Shown piece by piece: positions 36,194 through 45,905 of a stretch of 64,000 bases of DNA. A program made the position numbers and the translations under genes. Within the stretch, counting starts at the first letter, position 1. Each line of letters begins with the position of its first letter. Origin of the DNA: Pleurocapsa sp. FMAR1 (lineage in GTDB: Bacteria > Cyanobacteriota > Cyanobacteriia > Cyanobacteriales > Xenococcaceae). The notes beneath the pieces were generated by a model. The model searched no databases and was not told the DNA's origin. It saw only the letters and a list, made by a program, of their open reading frames with translations. The stretch spans positions 1,798,001 to 1,862,000 of the forward strand of contig NZ_OY762512.1 of assembly GCF_963665995.1 (NCBI RefSeq), given 5' to 3'.

Positions 36194-37078
36194 TTACTCA
36201 ACTCCTGCTGCTTCAGAGACTTCAAGAGCGATCGCAGCCCAATCCATATCGCCCCTTCCCTTCGCCATTGCTGCTAGAAATTGGTCGTGAACTAAACTGG
36301 CTAAAGGCATTGGCATATTACAGGCTTGGGCAGTTTGCAAAGCTAAAGTAATGTCTTTTAGCCCCAGGGAGAGTTTGAAGCCTGGTTTATAGTCATGTTC
36401 GACGATCTGCTTGCCATATCCTTTATATACTGTACAAGAGAATAAGGTTTCGCCAAATAGTTCGGCTACTTTGGCAGGTTCGACACCATTTTTTTCAGCT
36501 AGGGTAAAAGCTTCCGCCATCGCTTCAATTGCTGCTACGATACTAAAATTAACCGACAATTTAACTACGTTGGCACTACCGATAGTATCACCAAAATCAT
36601 ATACTTTTTGCCCCATGACTTTTAACAGTGGCTGCACCCGCTCTTTAGCTGTAGAATTTCCCGATAGACAAATATTGAGTCTCGCTGCTTCGGCAGCATC
36701 GGGACGACCTAAAACGGGGGATGCTAAATAGTAAGAACCTACTTCTTGATGTGCCTGGGCTAATTTCTCTGCTGTACTAGGGGCAATAGTACTCATGGAT
36801 AGATGAATACCGTCTTTACCTAACTGCTTGAGAATGCCATCATCCTCTAAAACTACGCTTTCAACAGCATCGTCATTAGATAACATAGTAATAACAATGC
36901 CCCCTGGGGTAACTGCATCGGCGGGCGCGTCTGCTAATTCTGCACCTTTTTCAATTAGCGGTTGAGCTTTTTCGGCAGTACGATTATAAACTTTGAGCTT
37001 GTAGCCTGCATCGATTAAATTGTTTGCCATTTGCAGACCCATGTTACCTAGACCAATAAATCCAATTGGTTGTTTCAC
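36194..37078 (-). CDS. 3-hydroxyisobutyrate dehydrogenase-family NAD(P)-dependent reductase
   Basis: 294 residues. Dinucleotide site IGFIGLGNMGLQMA (about 5-18), substrate loop DAPVLGRP-like (ASPVLGRPDAAEAA) and the catalytic lysine region SANVVKLSVNFSIVA (about 165-180) fit the beta-hydroxyacid dehydrogenase family. It could act on succinic semialdehyde, glyoxylate or tartronate semialdehyde; the sequence does not decide. It lies on the same strand as the SDR gene, 164 bp downstream. Confidence 0.92.
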   Translation of the reverse strand: MKQPIGFIGLGNMGLQMANNLIDAGYKLKVYNRTAEKAQPLIEKGAELADAPADAVTPGGIVITMLSNDDAVESVVLEDDGILKQLGKDGIHLSMSTIAPSTAEKLAQAHQEVGSYYLASPVLGRPDAAEAARLNICLSGNSTAKERVQPLLKVMGQKVYDFGDTIGSANVVKLSVNFSIVAAIEAMAEAFTLAEKNGVEPAKVAELFGETLFSCTVYKGYGKQIVEHDYKPGFKLSLGLKDITLALQTAQACNMPMPLASLVHDQFLAAMAKGRGDMDWAAIALEVSEAAGVE

Positions 37079-37242
37079 TGTTTATCTTCTGTTTAAGTTT
37101 AATAAATTAATATGTGCAAGGGCATGGCTGAGTCTTCGACTTGCTTCGCAACCGCTACGCGCGACATCTAAGATAGATAAGGATAATAGGGAAGCGGTAT
37201 CCGTTCAGGGACTCCCTACTTTCTACAAAGAGCGAAGCGACA

Positions 37243-38100
37243 CTAGCCCACACTACTGGTTTGATCGTTCTCAAAAGAGGTGCTGAGAGTAACTTCTGAC
37301 CATTCTTTAAGTTCTTTCTCCAAGGATTCTATTTTCTGACGAACAATTTCTAACGCATCCTCTCCTAATACTAAACGCAGAGGAGGGTTATCCGACTCAA
37401 CTACTTTAATCATTGCTTGTGCAGCTTTGTCAGGATCTCCTGGTAGATTACTGCTGTCCGACATCATTTTAATAAGTTTATGGACAGTTTCTTCATAGTC
37501 ATCAATTTGACAATCGGGAGTTGTCATAGAACTTGGACCATTGGTTCTAAACCCTCCTGGCTCGACCAAAGTTAGCTTAATACCTAAAGGTGCAATCTCT
37601 TGTGCCAATGCTTCAGAATAACCTTCGATCGCAAACTTGCTAGCAGAATAAATGCCCATACCAGGAAAAGCCGTCAAACCAGCAGCCGAGGAGACATTAA
37701 GTATATGACCGCTTTTTCTTTGGCGAAAATAGGATAGCATTGCTTTGATTACATTTAAAGTGCCAAAGCAGTTAACCTCAAACTGATAACGTATCTGTTC
37801 GTCTGCGATTTCTTCTACTGCACCCATAGTAGCAAACCCTGCATTATTGACTAACACATCTATCTGACCAAAAGTAGAAAGTGCTGTGTCAATAGCTTGG
37901 CTGATTTCATCTATTTTTGTAATATCCAAATTTACCGCTTTTACAGTGTCGGGATATTGTTTGACCAAATCTTCGATCGCTTCGGGATGTCTAGTTGTTG
38001 CCACAACTTTATCTCCTTTGGCTAATACGGCTTCGGTCAAACAGCGACCAAAACCGCTATTGCTACCCGTAATAAACCAGACTTTATTATCAGTATTCAT
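37243..38100 (-). CDS. Short-chain dehydrogenase/reductase
   Basis: 285 residues. A Rossmann fold with VWFITGSNSGFGRCL (8-22), the NNAG motif at NNAGFA and the catalytic YSASK (about 153-157) preceded by SSAAGLT. The closest pattern is the family annotated as oxidoreductase/retinol-dehydrogenase-like enzymes. The substrate is unknown. It ends in a region with GC-rich repeat sequence at 37130-37260, which may have extended the C-terminus slightly. Confidence 0.94.
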   Translation of the reverse strand: MNTDNKVWFITGSNSGFGRCLTEAVLAKGDKVVATTRHPEAIEDLVKQYPDTVKAVNLDITKIDEISQAIDTALSTFGQIDVLVNNAGFATMGAVEEIADEQIRYQFEVNCFGTLNVIKAMLSYFRQRKSGHILNVSSAAGLTAFPGMGIYSASKFAIEGYSEALAQEIAPLGIKLTLVEPGGFRTNGPSSMTTPDCQIDDYEETVHKLIKMMSDSSNLPGDPDKAAQAMIKVVESDNPPLRLVLGEDALEIVRQKIESLEKELKEWSEVTLSTSFENDQTSSVG

Positions 38101-38291
38101 GGTGTTTACCTATTTAATTTAATTTTGTTTTTGCCTCACCTTCAAGCTAAATCATAGCTGCATATATTAGCTTCCACAATCTTGCCCATACTTGTCGATT
38201 ATTGCCTCTTATAGTTGTGCCAATTCTTTTTTGAGTACCAATGTTTAAAACCTTAACAAACTTAATTGTTTTAACCTGAACTTAACGTTAT

Positions 38292-39254
38292 TTATGACAT
38301 CTCCAACATTCTCTGAATAGGTTTTAAGGCTCTGGTGCGAATATCTTCAGGTAAAGTAATTTCTGGGGTTTTATTTTTCATCGCCAAGTAAAGCTTCTCT
38401 AATGTATTCAGGCGCATATAAGGACATTCATTACAGGCACAGTTATTCATGGCTGGGGCAGGGATAAAATGCTTATTAGGCGCAAATTTTTCCATTTGGT
38501 GAATTATTCCAGGTTCTGTAGCGACGATAAATTTATCACTACTACTTGTTTGACAATATTTTAATAAGGCCGTAGTTGAACCAATAAAGTCGGCATGACG
38601 TAAGACGGGAGGTTCACATTCAGGGTGAGCAATCATTTCGGCGCTGGGATGCTCAACCTTTAATTCAATAATTCTCTTTTCTGAGAAGGTTTCGTGAACA
38701 ATACAGCTACCTTCCCATAAAACTAAGTCTCTACCTGTTTGCTCACTAACGTAACGACCTAAATTTTTATCTGGCGCAAAAATAATTGGCTGCTCTTCTG
38801 GAATTTGCTTAACTATTTTTACCGCATTGGAACTAGTACAAATAATGTCACTTAGAGCTTTGATTTCGGCAGTACAGTTAATGTAAGAGATAACTATATG
38901 ATCGGGGTGAGCATCTTTGAAAGCCTTAAATTCTTTTGGTGGGCAACTATCAGCCAAAGAGCAGCCAGCTTCAAGATCGGGTAATAAAACCAACTTGTTA
39001 GGATTGAGTATTTTCGCGGTTTCTGCCATAAAATGCACTCCCGCGAAAACAATTACTTCTGCATCAGTATTAGCAGCCTGTTGCGATAAACCCAAGGAAT
39101 CGCCCAGATAATCGGCAATATCTTGAATATCTGCTTCCTGGTAATAGTGAGCTAGAATTACGGCGTTTAACTCTTGCTTTAGCTCGTTAATTGCGCCAAA
39201 TAAGTCATTAGGAATCTGGTAAGGATTTGCTTTAGGTTTAGCTGCTGTAAACAT
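38292..39254 (-). CDS. nadA: Quinolinate synthase
   Basis: 320 residues. NadA condenses iminoaspartate with DHAP to make quinolinate in NAD synthesis, using a [4Fe-4S] cluster. Cysteine ligands are in [17 protein letters not shown] and [12 protein letters not shown], all present. [24 protein letters not shown] and [14 protein letters not shown] are further markers. Isolated from other nad genes, as is common in cyanobacteria. Confidence 0.98.
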   Translation of the reverse strand: MFTAAKPKANPYQIPNDLFGAINELKQELNAVILAHYYQEADIQDIADYLGDSLGLSQQAANTDAEVIVFAGVHFMAETAKILNPNKLVLLPDLEAGCSLADSCPPKEFKAFKDAHPDHIVISYINCTAEIKALSDIICTSSNAVKIVKQIPEEQPIIFAPDKNLGRYVSEQTGRDLVLWEGSCIVHETFSEKRIIELKVEHPSAEMIAHPECEPPVLRHADFIGSTTALLKYCQTSSSDKFIVATEPGIIHQMEKFAPNKHFIPAPAMNNCACNECPYMRLNTLEKLYLAMKNKTPEITLPEDIRTRALKPIQRMLEMS

Positions 39255-39442
39255 ATTATTTGGTGTTAGTTAGTCTAAAATTTAGTTTAGTTGGCATTTA
39301 TAGTAAAAATTACTATAAGTATAGTATAGTTTATTTAACCAATATTTGCAGAGTAAACACATAGCAGTTGAGCGTTGCTAAATACGTAATAATTTTAAGC
39401 CAGTCGCTTGCGAAAAATTTAGCTCTTGACTTTGATAAAAGA

Positions 39443-39451
39443 TGGTATAAT
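39443..39451 (+). promoter_or_regulatory. Extended -10 promoter-like element
   Basis: TGGTATAAT, with TTGACT a short distance upstream (14-base spacing, too short for a normal -35). It reads toward the flavoprotein relic, so it may be the old promoter of that gene. The rest of the 290-bp gap after nadA is AT-rich without a gene. Confidence 0.35.
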
Positions 39452-39544
39452 CTATGTCTGATAAGGGGTTAGACCCACCGATAAGAGCGGCAGTTTGTCT
39501 GGTTAATGATTTGATTCAACGATTACCATTATTTGCCAAAAAAC

Positions 39545-39712
39545 ATGAGTACTGCTGCAAAAAACGTTGCCATTATTGGTGCTGGACTTAAAGGGTTGGC
39601 TTGTGCGATCGCTTTAGAGAAACAAGGTATTAGACCACGAGAGGGCATAGACTACGCCTTCATAGTTTGGTGGCGGTTACGGGACCCACAAGCTATAAGG
39701 AGCGAAGCATAG
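39545..39712 (+). pseudogene. N-terminal relic of an FAD-dependent oxidoreductase
   Basis: A 55-residue frame starts MSTAAKNVAIIGAGLKGLACAIALEKQGI, a perfect FAD-binding N-terminus with the GxGxxG motif. It then leaves the family and runs into repeat-like sequence (RPREGIDYAFIVWWRL) to a stop. Only the first 30 residues of a roughly 400-residue protein remain. A GC-rich repeat insertion is the likely cause. Confidence 0.7.
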
Positions 39713-39809
39713 GAACGCAGGTAGTCAACTAAAAGGCTTAGAGCTTTTTGATAATAGAGTAGAACAGGATTAATCTAGGGGTTTTGATTGCTATATAAGT
39801 AGCCGCAAG

Positions 39810-40499
39810 TTAAGAGTATAGCCAGCTATCAATTATTCTCAACATAGTTTTATCACCCAATCCTCTAACATTTTCTAATACTTCGGTTGATGATTTAAAA
39901 GGTCTTGCTGCGATAATTTTGGGAGCTATATCGTTGGCTTTTTTGTCCGATCGCAGAACTAATTTTAATTTACTAACCAACTCTATTAAATTAGCTTCAT
40001 TGAAAGTTGTCAGTGGCTCTATTTTTTCAGGAAGTTTACTCTTTAGAGAGTCAATTTTTTGCTCTAATTCTTTGTTCTTTTGAGTGTATTCACTTTTTAA
40101 TTCGTTTAGTCGATTTTCTATTCTTGATTCTATATTAGTTAAGCGAGTTTCTAGATTATCTGTATTTAGTTGACGATCTTGTGGAGGTAGAGGTTGTCGA
40201 AATATGGCAACCTGATCTTTGATTATTGTTTCGTTTTTTTCTTCAACAATATATGCTGCGATCGCTTCTCCTATTTCTAGATTTAATTCTCTTGCTCTTG
40301 CTGCTGCATAATATTCAAAATGCCCATCTATTACCTGAAAAGAATTGATACCTGTTCGACTTACTATGATGGGATTAATTATGCCTTCTGCTGCCACAAT
40401 CAAATTAGCAGCCTGTTCTATTTTTTGTTGATCAAAATTAGAACGAGGGCGATTACAAGTTATTGTTCTAACTTCTACTAATGATGATGATAAAGTCAT
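39810..40499 (-). CDS. ParB-like protein with a C-terminal helix-hairpin-helix
   Basis: 229 residues. Residues 8-85 form a ParB/Srx-type domain (VRTITCNRPRSNFDQQKIEQAA, then INPIIVSRTGINSFQVIDGHFEYYAAARAREL); the VIDGHFEYYAA block takes the place of the GERRxxAA motif of ParB. A coiled coil spans about 112-155, and the end (IIAARPFKSSTEVLENVRGLGDKTML) looks like a ComEA-type helix-hairpin-helix DNA-binding segment. Its ATG overlaps the stop of the ParA-fusion gene by 4 bp, so the two are translationally coupled. No centromere-like repeat was seen close by. Confidence 0.82.
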   Translation of the reverse strand: MTLSSSLVEVRTITCNRPRSNFDQQKIEQAANLIVAAEGIINPIIVSRTGINSFQVIDGHFEYYAAARARELNLEIGEAIAAYIVEEKNETIIKDQVAIFRQPLPPQDRQLNTDNLETRLTNIESRIENRLNELKSEYTQKNKELEQKIDSLKSKLPEKIEPLTTFNEANLIELVSKLKLVLRSDKKANDIAPKIIAARPFKSSTEVLENVRGLGDKTMLRIIDSWLYS

Positions 40500-41887
40500 G
40501 CTACTCCTATTTTTTTCAATACTTCAGTTGCCAAGTTTTCAAATTCTTGGGAAGATTTAGAATTAGGGCTATAGTCTAATACAGATCTAGGATCGGGTAT
40601 TTCTATTTCACCGACAAGCTGAACAGCATCAGAGCATTTAGCCAAATCTTCACGTTGAAATATGGTGGTGCTTAATAACGGTAAACTATATTTATTGGTT
40701 ATTTTAGATAATTGCTTTGGCAATGTATGCTGAACAAATTTGGCATGAGTTGATATTTTACAGGGAAGAACACCAATTATTTCTAATGGTTTTTGATTAA
40801 TTACTTTTTTGGTAGCGTTAATATCTTTAATAAAGTTTTTGACGTTTACTAATCCTTGGTTAGCAAAAGGTTTCAAGTCCGAAGGAATTAGTAAATATTC
40901 TGCTGTAATTAAAGCAATCCTGGCATATAGATTTAGAGACGGAGGAGTATCAATTAAAACAATATCATATTGGTCTTTAACTTCTTTTAGCTTTTCTAGC
41001 AGAATAAAATTTATTGAAGCTAACTGATTTAATCTATTTTCTTTCTCCATTAAACTTATATGAGCAGGAATAATATCAACTGTTGGACTACAAAAATCAG
41101 ATGTTCTTTTAATATCTTTGATCGGATAGGACTCTGAAAATCCTATAATATGAGACACGTTTGCTTTTTCAATATAATCATCAAACTCATCATCAAATTT
41201 AACTAAACCTGTAGCAAAAGTTGTATTTGCCTGACTATCTAAATCTATAACTAATACTTTTTTACCTTTTTTACTCAGTGCTGCTGCTAAATTAACTACG
41301 GTGGTTGTTTTGCCTACGCCACCTTTATTATGATATACCGCTATAGTTTTCATGCTTTGCTTTGCTTGTGGTTTATTTATTGTGGAGGTATTGCTAGTAG
41401 CTACTTTACTAGTTTTTCTATTATTTTTTCTAAGACTATCTTTCCCAATTAAAGCTTTAATATTAGCAATATTATTGTCAATATCATTTCCACTACATCG
41501 GAATAACAGTTTTAATGAATTAGGAAATAAACCTCTAGATAATCCTGGCGAACTTACTCTTTGGTAAATTCTCAAGTCTTTACCATTGGTTAAAACTCCG
41601 TACTTGACTGAGATGCTATGCAAATATATATTAAACTTTCTAACATGATTGTCTAAATTTTCTTTTGGATGTTTTGTTTCTATAATTAGGCTACGAGTTA
41701 AATTTATCTTTGTTTGATTAGAAACAATTGGTTTGCTCAAGATCAAGAAGTCTAAACGAATATTGCGAATAGTTACTTCTTCATACCAACTATTAGGAGA
41801 ATAGCCTAATTTTGGCAACAAATAGTGAACTACTAGCTTGCTTCTTACTTCTGCTTCATTACGACAATAGTGATGATTAAAACTCAA
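40496..41887 (-). CDS. ParA ATPase fused to an N-terminal HsdR-type nuclease-like domain
   Basis: 463 residues. Residues 8-112 resemble the N-terminal nuclease domain of type I restriction HsdR subunits (EAEVRSKLVVHYLLPKLGY, then RLDFLIL with D46, LIIETKH with E70 and K72, and NGKDLRIYQ). The pattern D...ExK is the PD-(D/E)XK active site. Residues 180-460 are a ParA ATPase with deviant Walker A KGGVGKTT (188-195), VLVIDLDSQ and IVLIDTPPS. It is operonic with a ParB-like gene. The domain combination is unusual. It may be a partition, defence or mobile-element module; this is inference. Confidence 0.85.
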   Translation of the reverse strand: MSFNHHYCRNEAEVRSKLVVHYLLPKLGYSPNSWYEEVTIRNIRLDFLILSKPIVSNQTKINLTRSLIIETKHPKENLDNHVRKFNIYLHSISVKYGVLTNGKDLRIYQRVSSPGLSRGLFPNSLKLLFRCSGNDIDNNIANIKALIGKDSLRKNNRKTSKVATSNTSTINKPQAKQSMKTIAVYHNKGGVGKTTTVVNLAAALSKKGKKVLVIDLDSQANTTFATGLVKFDDEFDDYIEKANVSHIIGFSESYPIKDIKRTSDFCSPTVDIIPAHISLMEKENRLNQLASINFILLEKLKEVKDQYDIVLIDTPPSLNLYARIALITAEYLLIPSDLKPFANQGLVNVKNFIKDINATKKVINQKPLEIIGVLPCKISTHAKFVQHTLPKQLSKITNKYSLPLLSTTIFQREDLAKCSDAVQLVGEIEIPDPRSVLDYSPNSKSSQEFENLATEVLKKIGVA

Positions 41888-42151
41888 TGGAATACACTTA
41901 AATCTATAATTCGGTCAATAGTTGTATTTTACTAATAAGTAGGTAATTGTAATTAAATGTAAGATAGTTTGGTTTGGTTCGGGATTAGGAATAAAATTTC
42001 AAGATCGAGTCTTATAAATTATTTCGCCTACTTACTTATTCTAAATGCTTGATAGCGATCGCCATTTTCTAAATCCCTACACTAGATTAGAAATTAGTCG
42101 ATTGACGTTAGATTGAAGAAGAATTAGTTAGCAAGTAAACCAATAACTATA

Positions 42152-43480
42152 TTGAATCATAATCACTCTTCACAATCCGATCATCAAAGTCGTTTTTGGC
42201 GGTTGGCGATAGTTAATATTTTGTCTAACTTAATGGTGCCGTTGGCTAGCTTGGTTGATGTAGCATTTTTAGGACATTTGACAGAAATTCGTCATTTAGC
42301 AGGAGTGGCGATCGCCACTATCCTATTTAACTATATTTACTGGACTTTTGGTTTTCTACGGATGGGAACAACGGGTTTAACTGCTCAAGCAATGGGTAGA
42401 AACGAAGCAGACCAAGTTATTTTAACTTTATTACGTAATGGTGCGATCGCTCTGACTCTGGGCATAATTATTCTTATTTTGCAGCAACCCATAAGAGAAA
42501 TTGGCTTTAGGTTACTCAAAGCCGACTCAGGAGTAATTGAAGCGGGACGAACCTATTATAATGCTTTGATTTGGGGCGCGCCTGCCACGCTGCTAAACTT
42601 TGTTTTACTAGGTTGGTTTCTGGGCAAAGAACAAGGAAAAAAAGTATTTCTGTTCTCTCTAGTAAACAGTGGGGCGAATGTTTTTTTTGATTACCTATAT
42701 ATTGTCCAGTGGGGACAAAAGAGTGCTGGCGCAGGCACTGCCACGGCAATCAGTCAATACACAACTCTACTATTATGCTTAATTATGGTCGGGCGAGAAA
42801 TTCCTTGGTCTTCCTTACGGCATAACTTTAAAAACATAATTAATATTTCGGCATTTAAAGCTACTTTTTCTCTTAACAGAGATATTTTAATTCGCACTTT
42901 GGCTTTAATATCTACCTTTGCTATATTTACTAACCTCAGCGCAACCATGGGAACTATGGTTTTGACTGCCAACACCTTACTTTTGCAGGTAGTAACTTTA
43001 GCGGCCTACTTTATTGATGGTATTGCCTTTGCTACCGAAAGTATTGCTGGGAATTTACAGGGACAAGGACAAGATAAGCAGCTAATGCCTCTACTTAAAC
43101 TAGCTGGCGGTAGTAGCTTACTAGCTGGTTTGGGTTTTGCGATCGCCTTTGCTCTATTTACGCAGCCGTTATTTAGTCTTTTGACTAGTCACTCGGAAGT
43201 AGTTAAATTAGTCGGTAACTATGTATGGTGGCTATTGCCTATTCTGGGTTTTGGTTCAATGGCATATATGCTAGACGGCTATTTTTTAGGTTTGACCGCA
43301 GGCAAAATATTACGCCAGTCTACTCTTATTGCTACTTTATTCGGCTTTGCGCCTATGGCGATCGCAGCATGGTATACCCATAAATCGCATTTACTTTGGT
43401 TAGCACTGGCTTTATTTATGGCAGCTAGGAGTATAACCCTAGGTTTAGAAGTAAGAAGGCGATTCAGTCGCATTCACTAA
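42152..43480 (+). CDS. MATE-family efflux transporter
   Basis: 442 residues with about twelve helices. The N-terminus matches MATE/DinF proteins (RFWRLAIVNILSNLMVPLASLVDVAFLGHL) and the second half repeats it (FSLNRDILIRTLALISTFAIFTNL). Start is TTG at 42152, because the helix beginning RFWRLAIVN needs upstream residues and no ATG is available; it could also start slightly elsewhere. It would export organic cations or drugs using Na+ or H+. The stop codon is inside a long hairpin. Confidence 0.93.
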   Translation: MNHNHSSQSDHQSRFWRLAIVNILSNLMVPLASLVDVAFLGHLTEIRHLAGVAIATILFNYIYWTFGFLRMGTTGLTAQAMGRNEADQVILTLLRNGAIALTLGIIILILQQPIREIGFRLLKADSGVIEAGRTYYNALIWGAPATLLNFVLLGWFLGKEQGKKVFLFSLVNSGANVFFDYLYIVQWGQKSAGAGTATAISQYTTLLLCLIMVGREIPWSSLRHNFKNIINISAFKATFSLNRDILIRTLALISTFAIFTNLSATMGTMVLTANTLLLQVVTLAAYFIDGIAFATESIAGNLQGQGQDKQLMPLLKLAGGSSLLAGLGFAIAFALFTQPLFSLLTSHSEVVKLVGNYVWWLLPILGFGSMAYMLDGYFLGLTAGKILRQSTLIATLFGFAPMAIAAWYTHKSHLLWLALALFMAARSITLGLEVRRRFSRIH

Positions 43481-43512
43481 CGCCTATTTAAATTTAGGCG
43501 TTAGTGAATGCG
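43469..43512. terminator. 18-bp perfect hairpin between convergent genes
   Basis: CGCATTCACTAACGCCTA pairs exactly with its complement around an 8-base loop. The left arm covers the last codons and stop of the MATE gene. It can act for both convergent genes (MATE and the LysM/M23 peptidase) as a bidirectional terminator or an mRNA-end stabiliser. The T-run is weak. Confidence 0.65.
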
Positions 43513-43533
43513 TAATATTATAGAGCCTAATAA

Positions 43534-45006
43534 TCAGTACACATTCGCCAAAGACGTACGGTTTAAAAATGCCATAGGATCTACTGCACTTTGACCCTTA
43601 GGGTGAATTTCAAAATGTAAATGAGGACCAGTGCTATAGCCCGTGCTTCCCATTTCCGCTATCTGTTCCCCTTGATTGACTCTCTGACCAACGTTAACCA
43701 TGATTCTATTGTTGTGGGCGTAGAGAGTAACGCTACCGTCTAAATGCTGAAGCTCAATCATATTGCCATAGCCTCCACTATTCCAACCTGCCTCAATTAC
43801 TTCTCCTGATGCTGCTGCTACAACTGGAGTGCCAATAGGCGCAGCAATATCAACTCCTGCGTGGAGTCTACCCCAACGCCAGCCATAACCAGAAGACAAT
43901 ACTCCTTTAGCAGGCCAAGCATAACCGTTAAAGACCTTTGGTAGATATTCTTCTGAGGGAGGTAACGGGGGTAGTTGTAATGCAATAGCATCTTTATCTA
44001 ATAGATCTGGTTGTAAATCATGTTTAGCAGCAATAGAAGTCGCCGTATCATCCGTCTTAATAGATTGAACTTCAGAGTCATCTCCACCAACACTAGAAGC
44101 ACCAGCATCATTTAAAGTATTCTGTTGTTTTGATTGAGGCTGATGGCGATAATTACGCAACTGCTCAATTTCCGCTCTAAACTTGGTAATGTAAGGATCA
44201 TCCGTTGAATTTGCTGAGTCATGACTATTATTGTGCCGATTTAACCTCTCTCCATCGTCTTTTAAAACTTTAGCTGAAAGCTCGGTAGAGGCTAACTTCA
44301 CATTTCTTTGATTTGTATCAGCCTTATATAAAGCACTATCAATTGCTTTGGAAGGAATTTTTAACTCTCGATCAATCCGGATAATATTGGCGTTTTTCAG
44401 ACTGTTGAGCTTGACTAATTCTGCACTAGAAACCTGATATTTTCTAGCAATTTGTTCAACAGTATCGCCAGATTTTACCTTGTAAATTTTAAAATCTGAA
44501 CTAGCTGCTAAAGCAGGAGTGGAAGGTAAAGCTAAAGATTTATAGTCATTAGCGACCAAACTAGATATTGCCTGATGTTTAAGATATGAGGAGTCTAGAT
44601 TGTTATTTACTTGACCAACAAGAAAACTGTTTTGCTGATTAGGGGTTGCTTGAGCAAGATCTGCTAGATTTGTGGCTTTGTTTCTCAAAGGTGAAGTAAT
44701 CAAACTAAAGATACGTGGTAAAAAAGCAGAGCGTTTAGTTTGGCTGGTGTTGGAATTAGATGTTGGTGAAGTCGAAAATTGATTGCTAAAACTAGCCGTT
44801 TTGCCTGATTCTGAGTTTAAATTTTTGGCGGCAGCCACTGTACCATAGATCGGCAGACAAATTACTACTGCGATCGATGTAGCTAACCCCAATTTGATAG
44901 TTAAGCTGCTGTTGCGTCTGACGTTTTTGGCTGAGATTAAAGGAGATTGATTTAAAGAACTAATATTTGATTGCTCTTTGGGAGTGGAAGCTTTGTGAGA
45001 AGGCAT
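43534..45006 (-). CDS. LysM-M23 cell-wall endopeptidase (NlpD-like)
   Basis: 490 residues. A membrane-spanning segment (about 36-58, LGLATSIAVVICLPIYG) leads to a long low-complexity linker, a LysM domain at about 175-220 (YKVKSGDTVEQIARKYQVSSAELVKLN), and an M23 peptidase domain at 375-485. Zinc ligands are in HAGVDIAAP, and GPHLHFEI. M23 enzymes cleave peptidoglycan crosslinks; with LysM it would act in the periplasm. A c-di-AMP riboswitch was looked for upstream and not found. Confidence 0.95.
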   Translation of the reverse strand: MPSHKASTPKEQSNISSLNQSPLISAKNVRRNSSLTIKLGLATSIAVVICLPIYGTVAAAKNLNSESGKTASFSNQFSTSPTSNSNTSQTKRSAFLPRIFSLITSPLRNKATNLADLAQATPNQQNSFLVGQVNNNLDSSYLKHQAISSLVANDYKSLALPSTPALAASSDFKIYKVKSGDTVEQIARKYQVSSAELVKLNSLKNANIIRIDRELKIPSKAIDSALYKADTNQRNVKLASTELSAKVLKDDGERLNRHNNSHDSANSTDDPYITKFRAEIEQLRNYRHQPQSKQQNTLNDAGASSVGGDDSEVQSIKTDDTATSIAAKHDLQPDLLDKDAIALQLPPLPPSEEYLPKVFNGYAWPAKGVLSSGYGWRWGRLHAGVDIAAPIGTPVVAAASGEVIEAGWNSGGYGNMIELQHLDGSVTLYAHNNRIMVNVGQRVNQGEQIAEMGSTGYSTGPHLHFEIHPKGQSAVDPMAFLNRTSLANVY

Positions 45007-45416
45007 AATATTAGAGTCAGATGCTTAAATTCTATAGTGGTTGGTGATTTGCTCTGCCAAAAGGCTTAAATATGAGGGAAGTGTGACCGTTGGTCAAGTA
45101 ACTTAAAAATGTATTCAACAGAATTTACCACCAATAGGCGTAAAAGGTTATCTGCCAAAAAATAACTAGTTATTTCTATGGAAGGTTATCTTAAAACTGA
45201 GATTAAAACAAGAAGAGTATAGAAAAAAATAAGATCTAATTGAGTGAACTGTTGTTAGTACGTCTAAATGTGAATTAAAAAATCTTAAAATCTTTTAAAT
45301 ACGTTCTTTCTTATGAGATTTTTCTGCCTAGCTAGCTAAGAAACTTAAATTTCTGAGTTCTCTTAGAAGCTAAAAGCTAAGAGCTAAGAGCTAAAAACCA
45401 GTAAACTAGAACGAGG
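45007..45416. other. Gap between the M23 peptidase and trmL
   Basis: 410 bp. The peptidase promoter should be here. A tandem of GCTAAGA/GCTAAAA-type units occurs at about 45367-45400. No RNA gene or protein frame was recognised. Confidence 0.6.
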
Positions 45417-45887
45417 CTAATTTACATTAGGCGTATTGGTAGTCTGTCTAATCGCTTCAAATAGACCGATCGCCACACTGACAGAAAGATTTAAACTACG
45501 TACATTAGGTTCGGCAATATTGATCCTTACTTTCTCGTCACAAGCATCAATAACTGCTGCGGGTAAGCCTGCGGTTTCCTTGCCAAACAATAGCCAATCT
45601 GTGTCTTGATACTGACAGGCAAGATAGTTTTTGCTGCCACGTACGGTAAAACCGATTAGCCTACCGCCTCTTTGACTATGTTCTTGCCAAAAAGCAGCTA
45701 AATTCTCGTGATAATGTAAATCTACATAGGGCCAATAGTCCAATCCTGCTCGTTTTAGATAGCGATCGCTAATCTCAAATCCTAACGGTGCAACTAAATG
45801 TAGCTCTGTTTTAGTAGCAGCACAGGTACGGGCAATATTTCCCGTATTTGGCGGAATTTCAGGATAAACTAGAACAATTCGTACCAT
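45417..45887 (-). CDS. trmL: tRNA (cytidine/uridine-2'-O-)-methyltransferase TrmL
   Basis: 156 residues of the SPOUT family. VYPEIPPNTGNIARTCAAT at the N-terminus, LLFGKETAGLP in the middle and VRSLNLSVSVAIGLFEAIRQ near the end are the TrmL/YibK knot motifs. It methylates the wobble base of leucine tRNAs. It is 18 bp downstream of gshA and probably co-transcribed with it. Confidence 0.96.
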   Translation of the reverse strand: MVRIVLVYPEIPPNTGNIARTCAATKTELHLVAPLGFEISDRYLKRAGLDYWPYVDLHYHENLAAFWQEHSQRGGRLIGFTVRGSKNYLACQYQDTDWLLFGKETAGLPAAVIDACDEKVRINIAEPNVRSLNLSVSVAIGLFEAIRQTTNTPNVN

Positions 45888-45905
45888 TTAGGCAATTATC
45901 AATTA

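Noticed and set aside
45007-45416. c-di-AMP (ydaO-type) riboswitch upstream of the M23 peptidase
   Set aside because: None of the conserved blocks of that riboswitch could be found in the leader.
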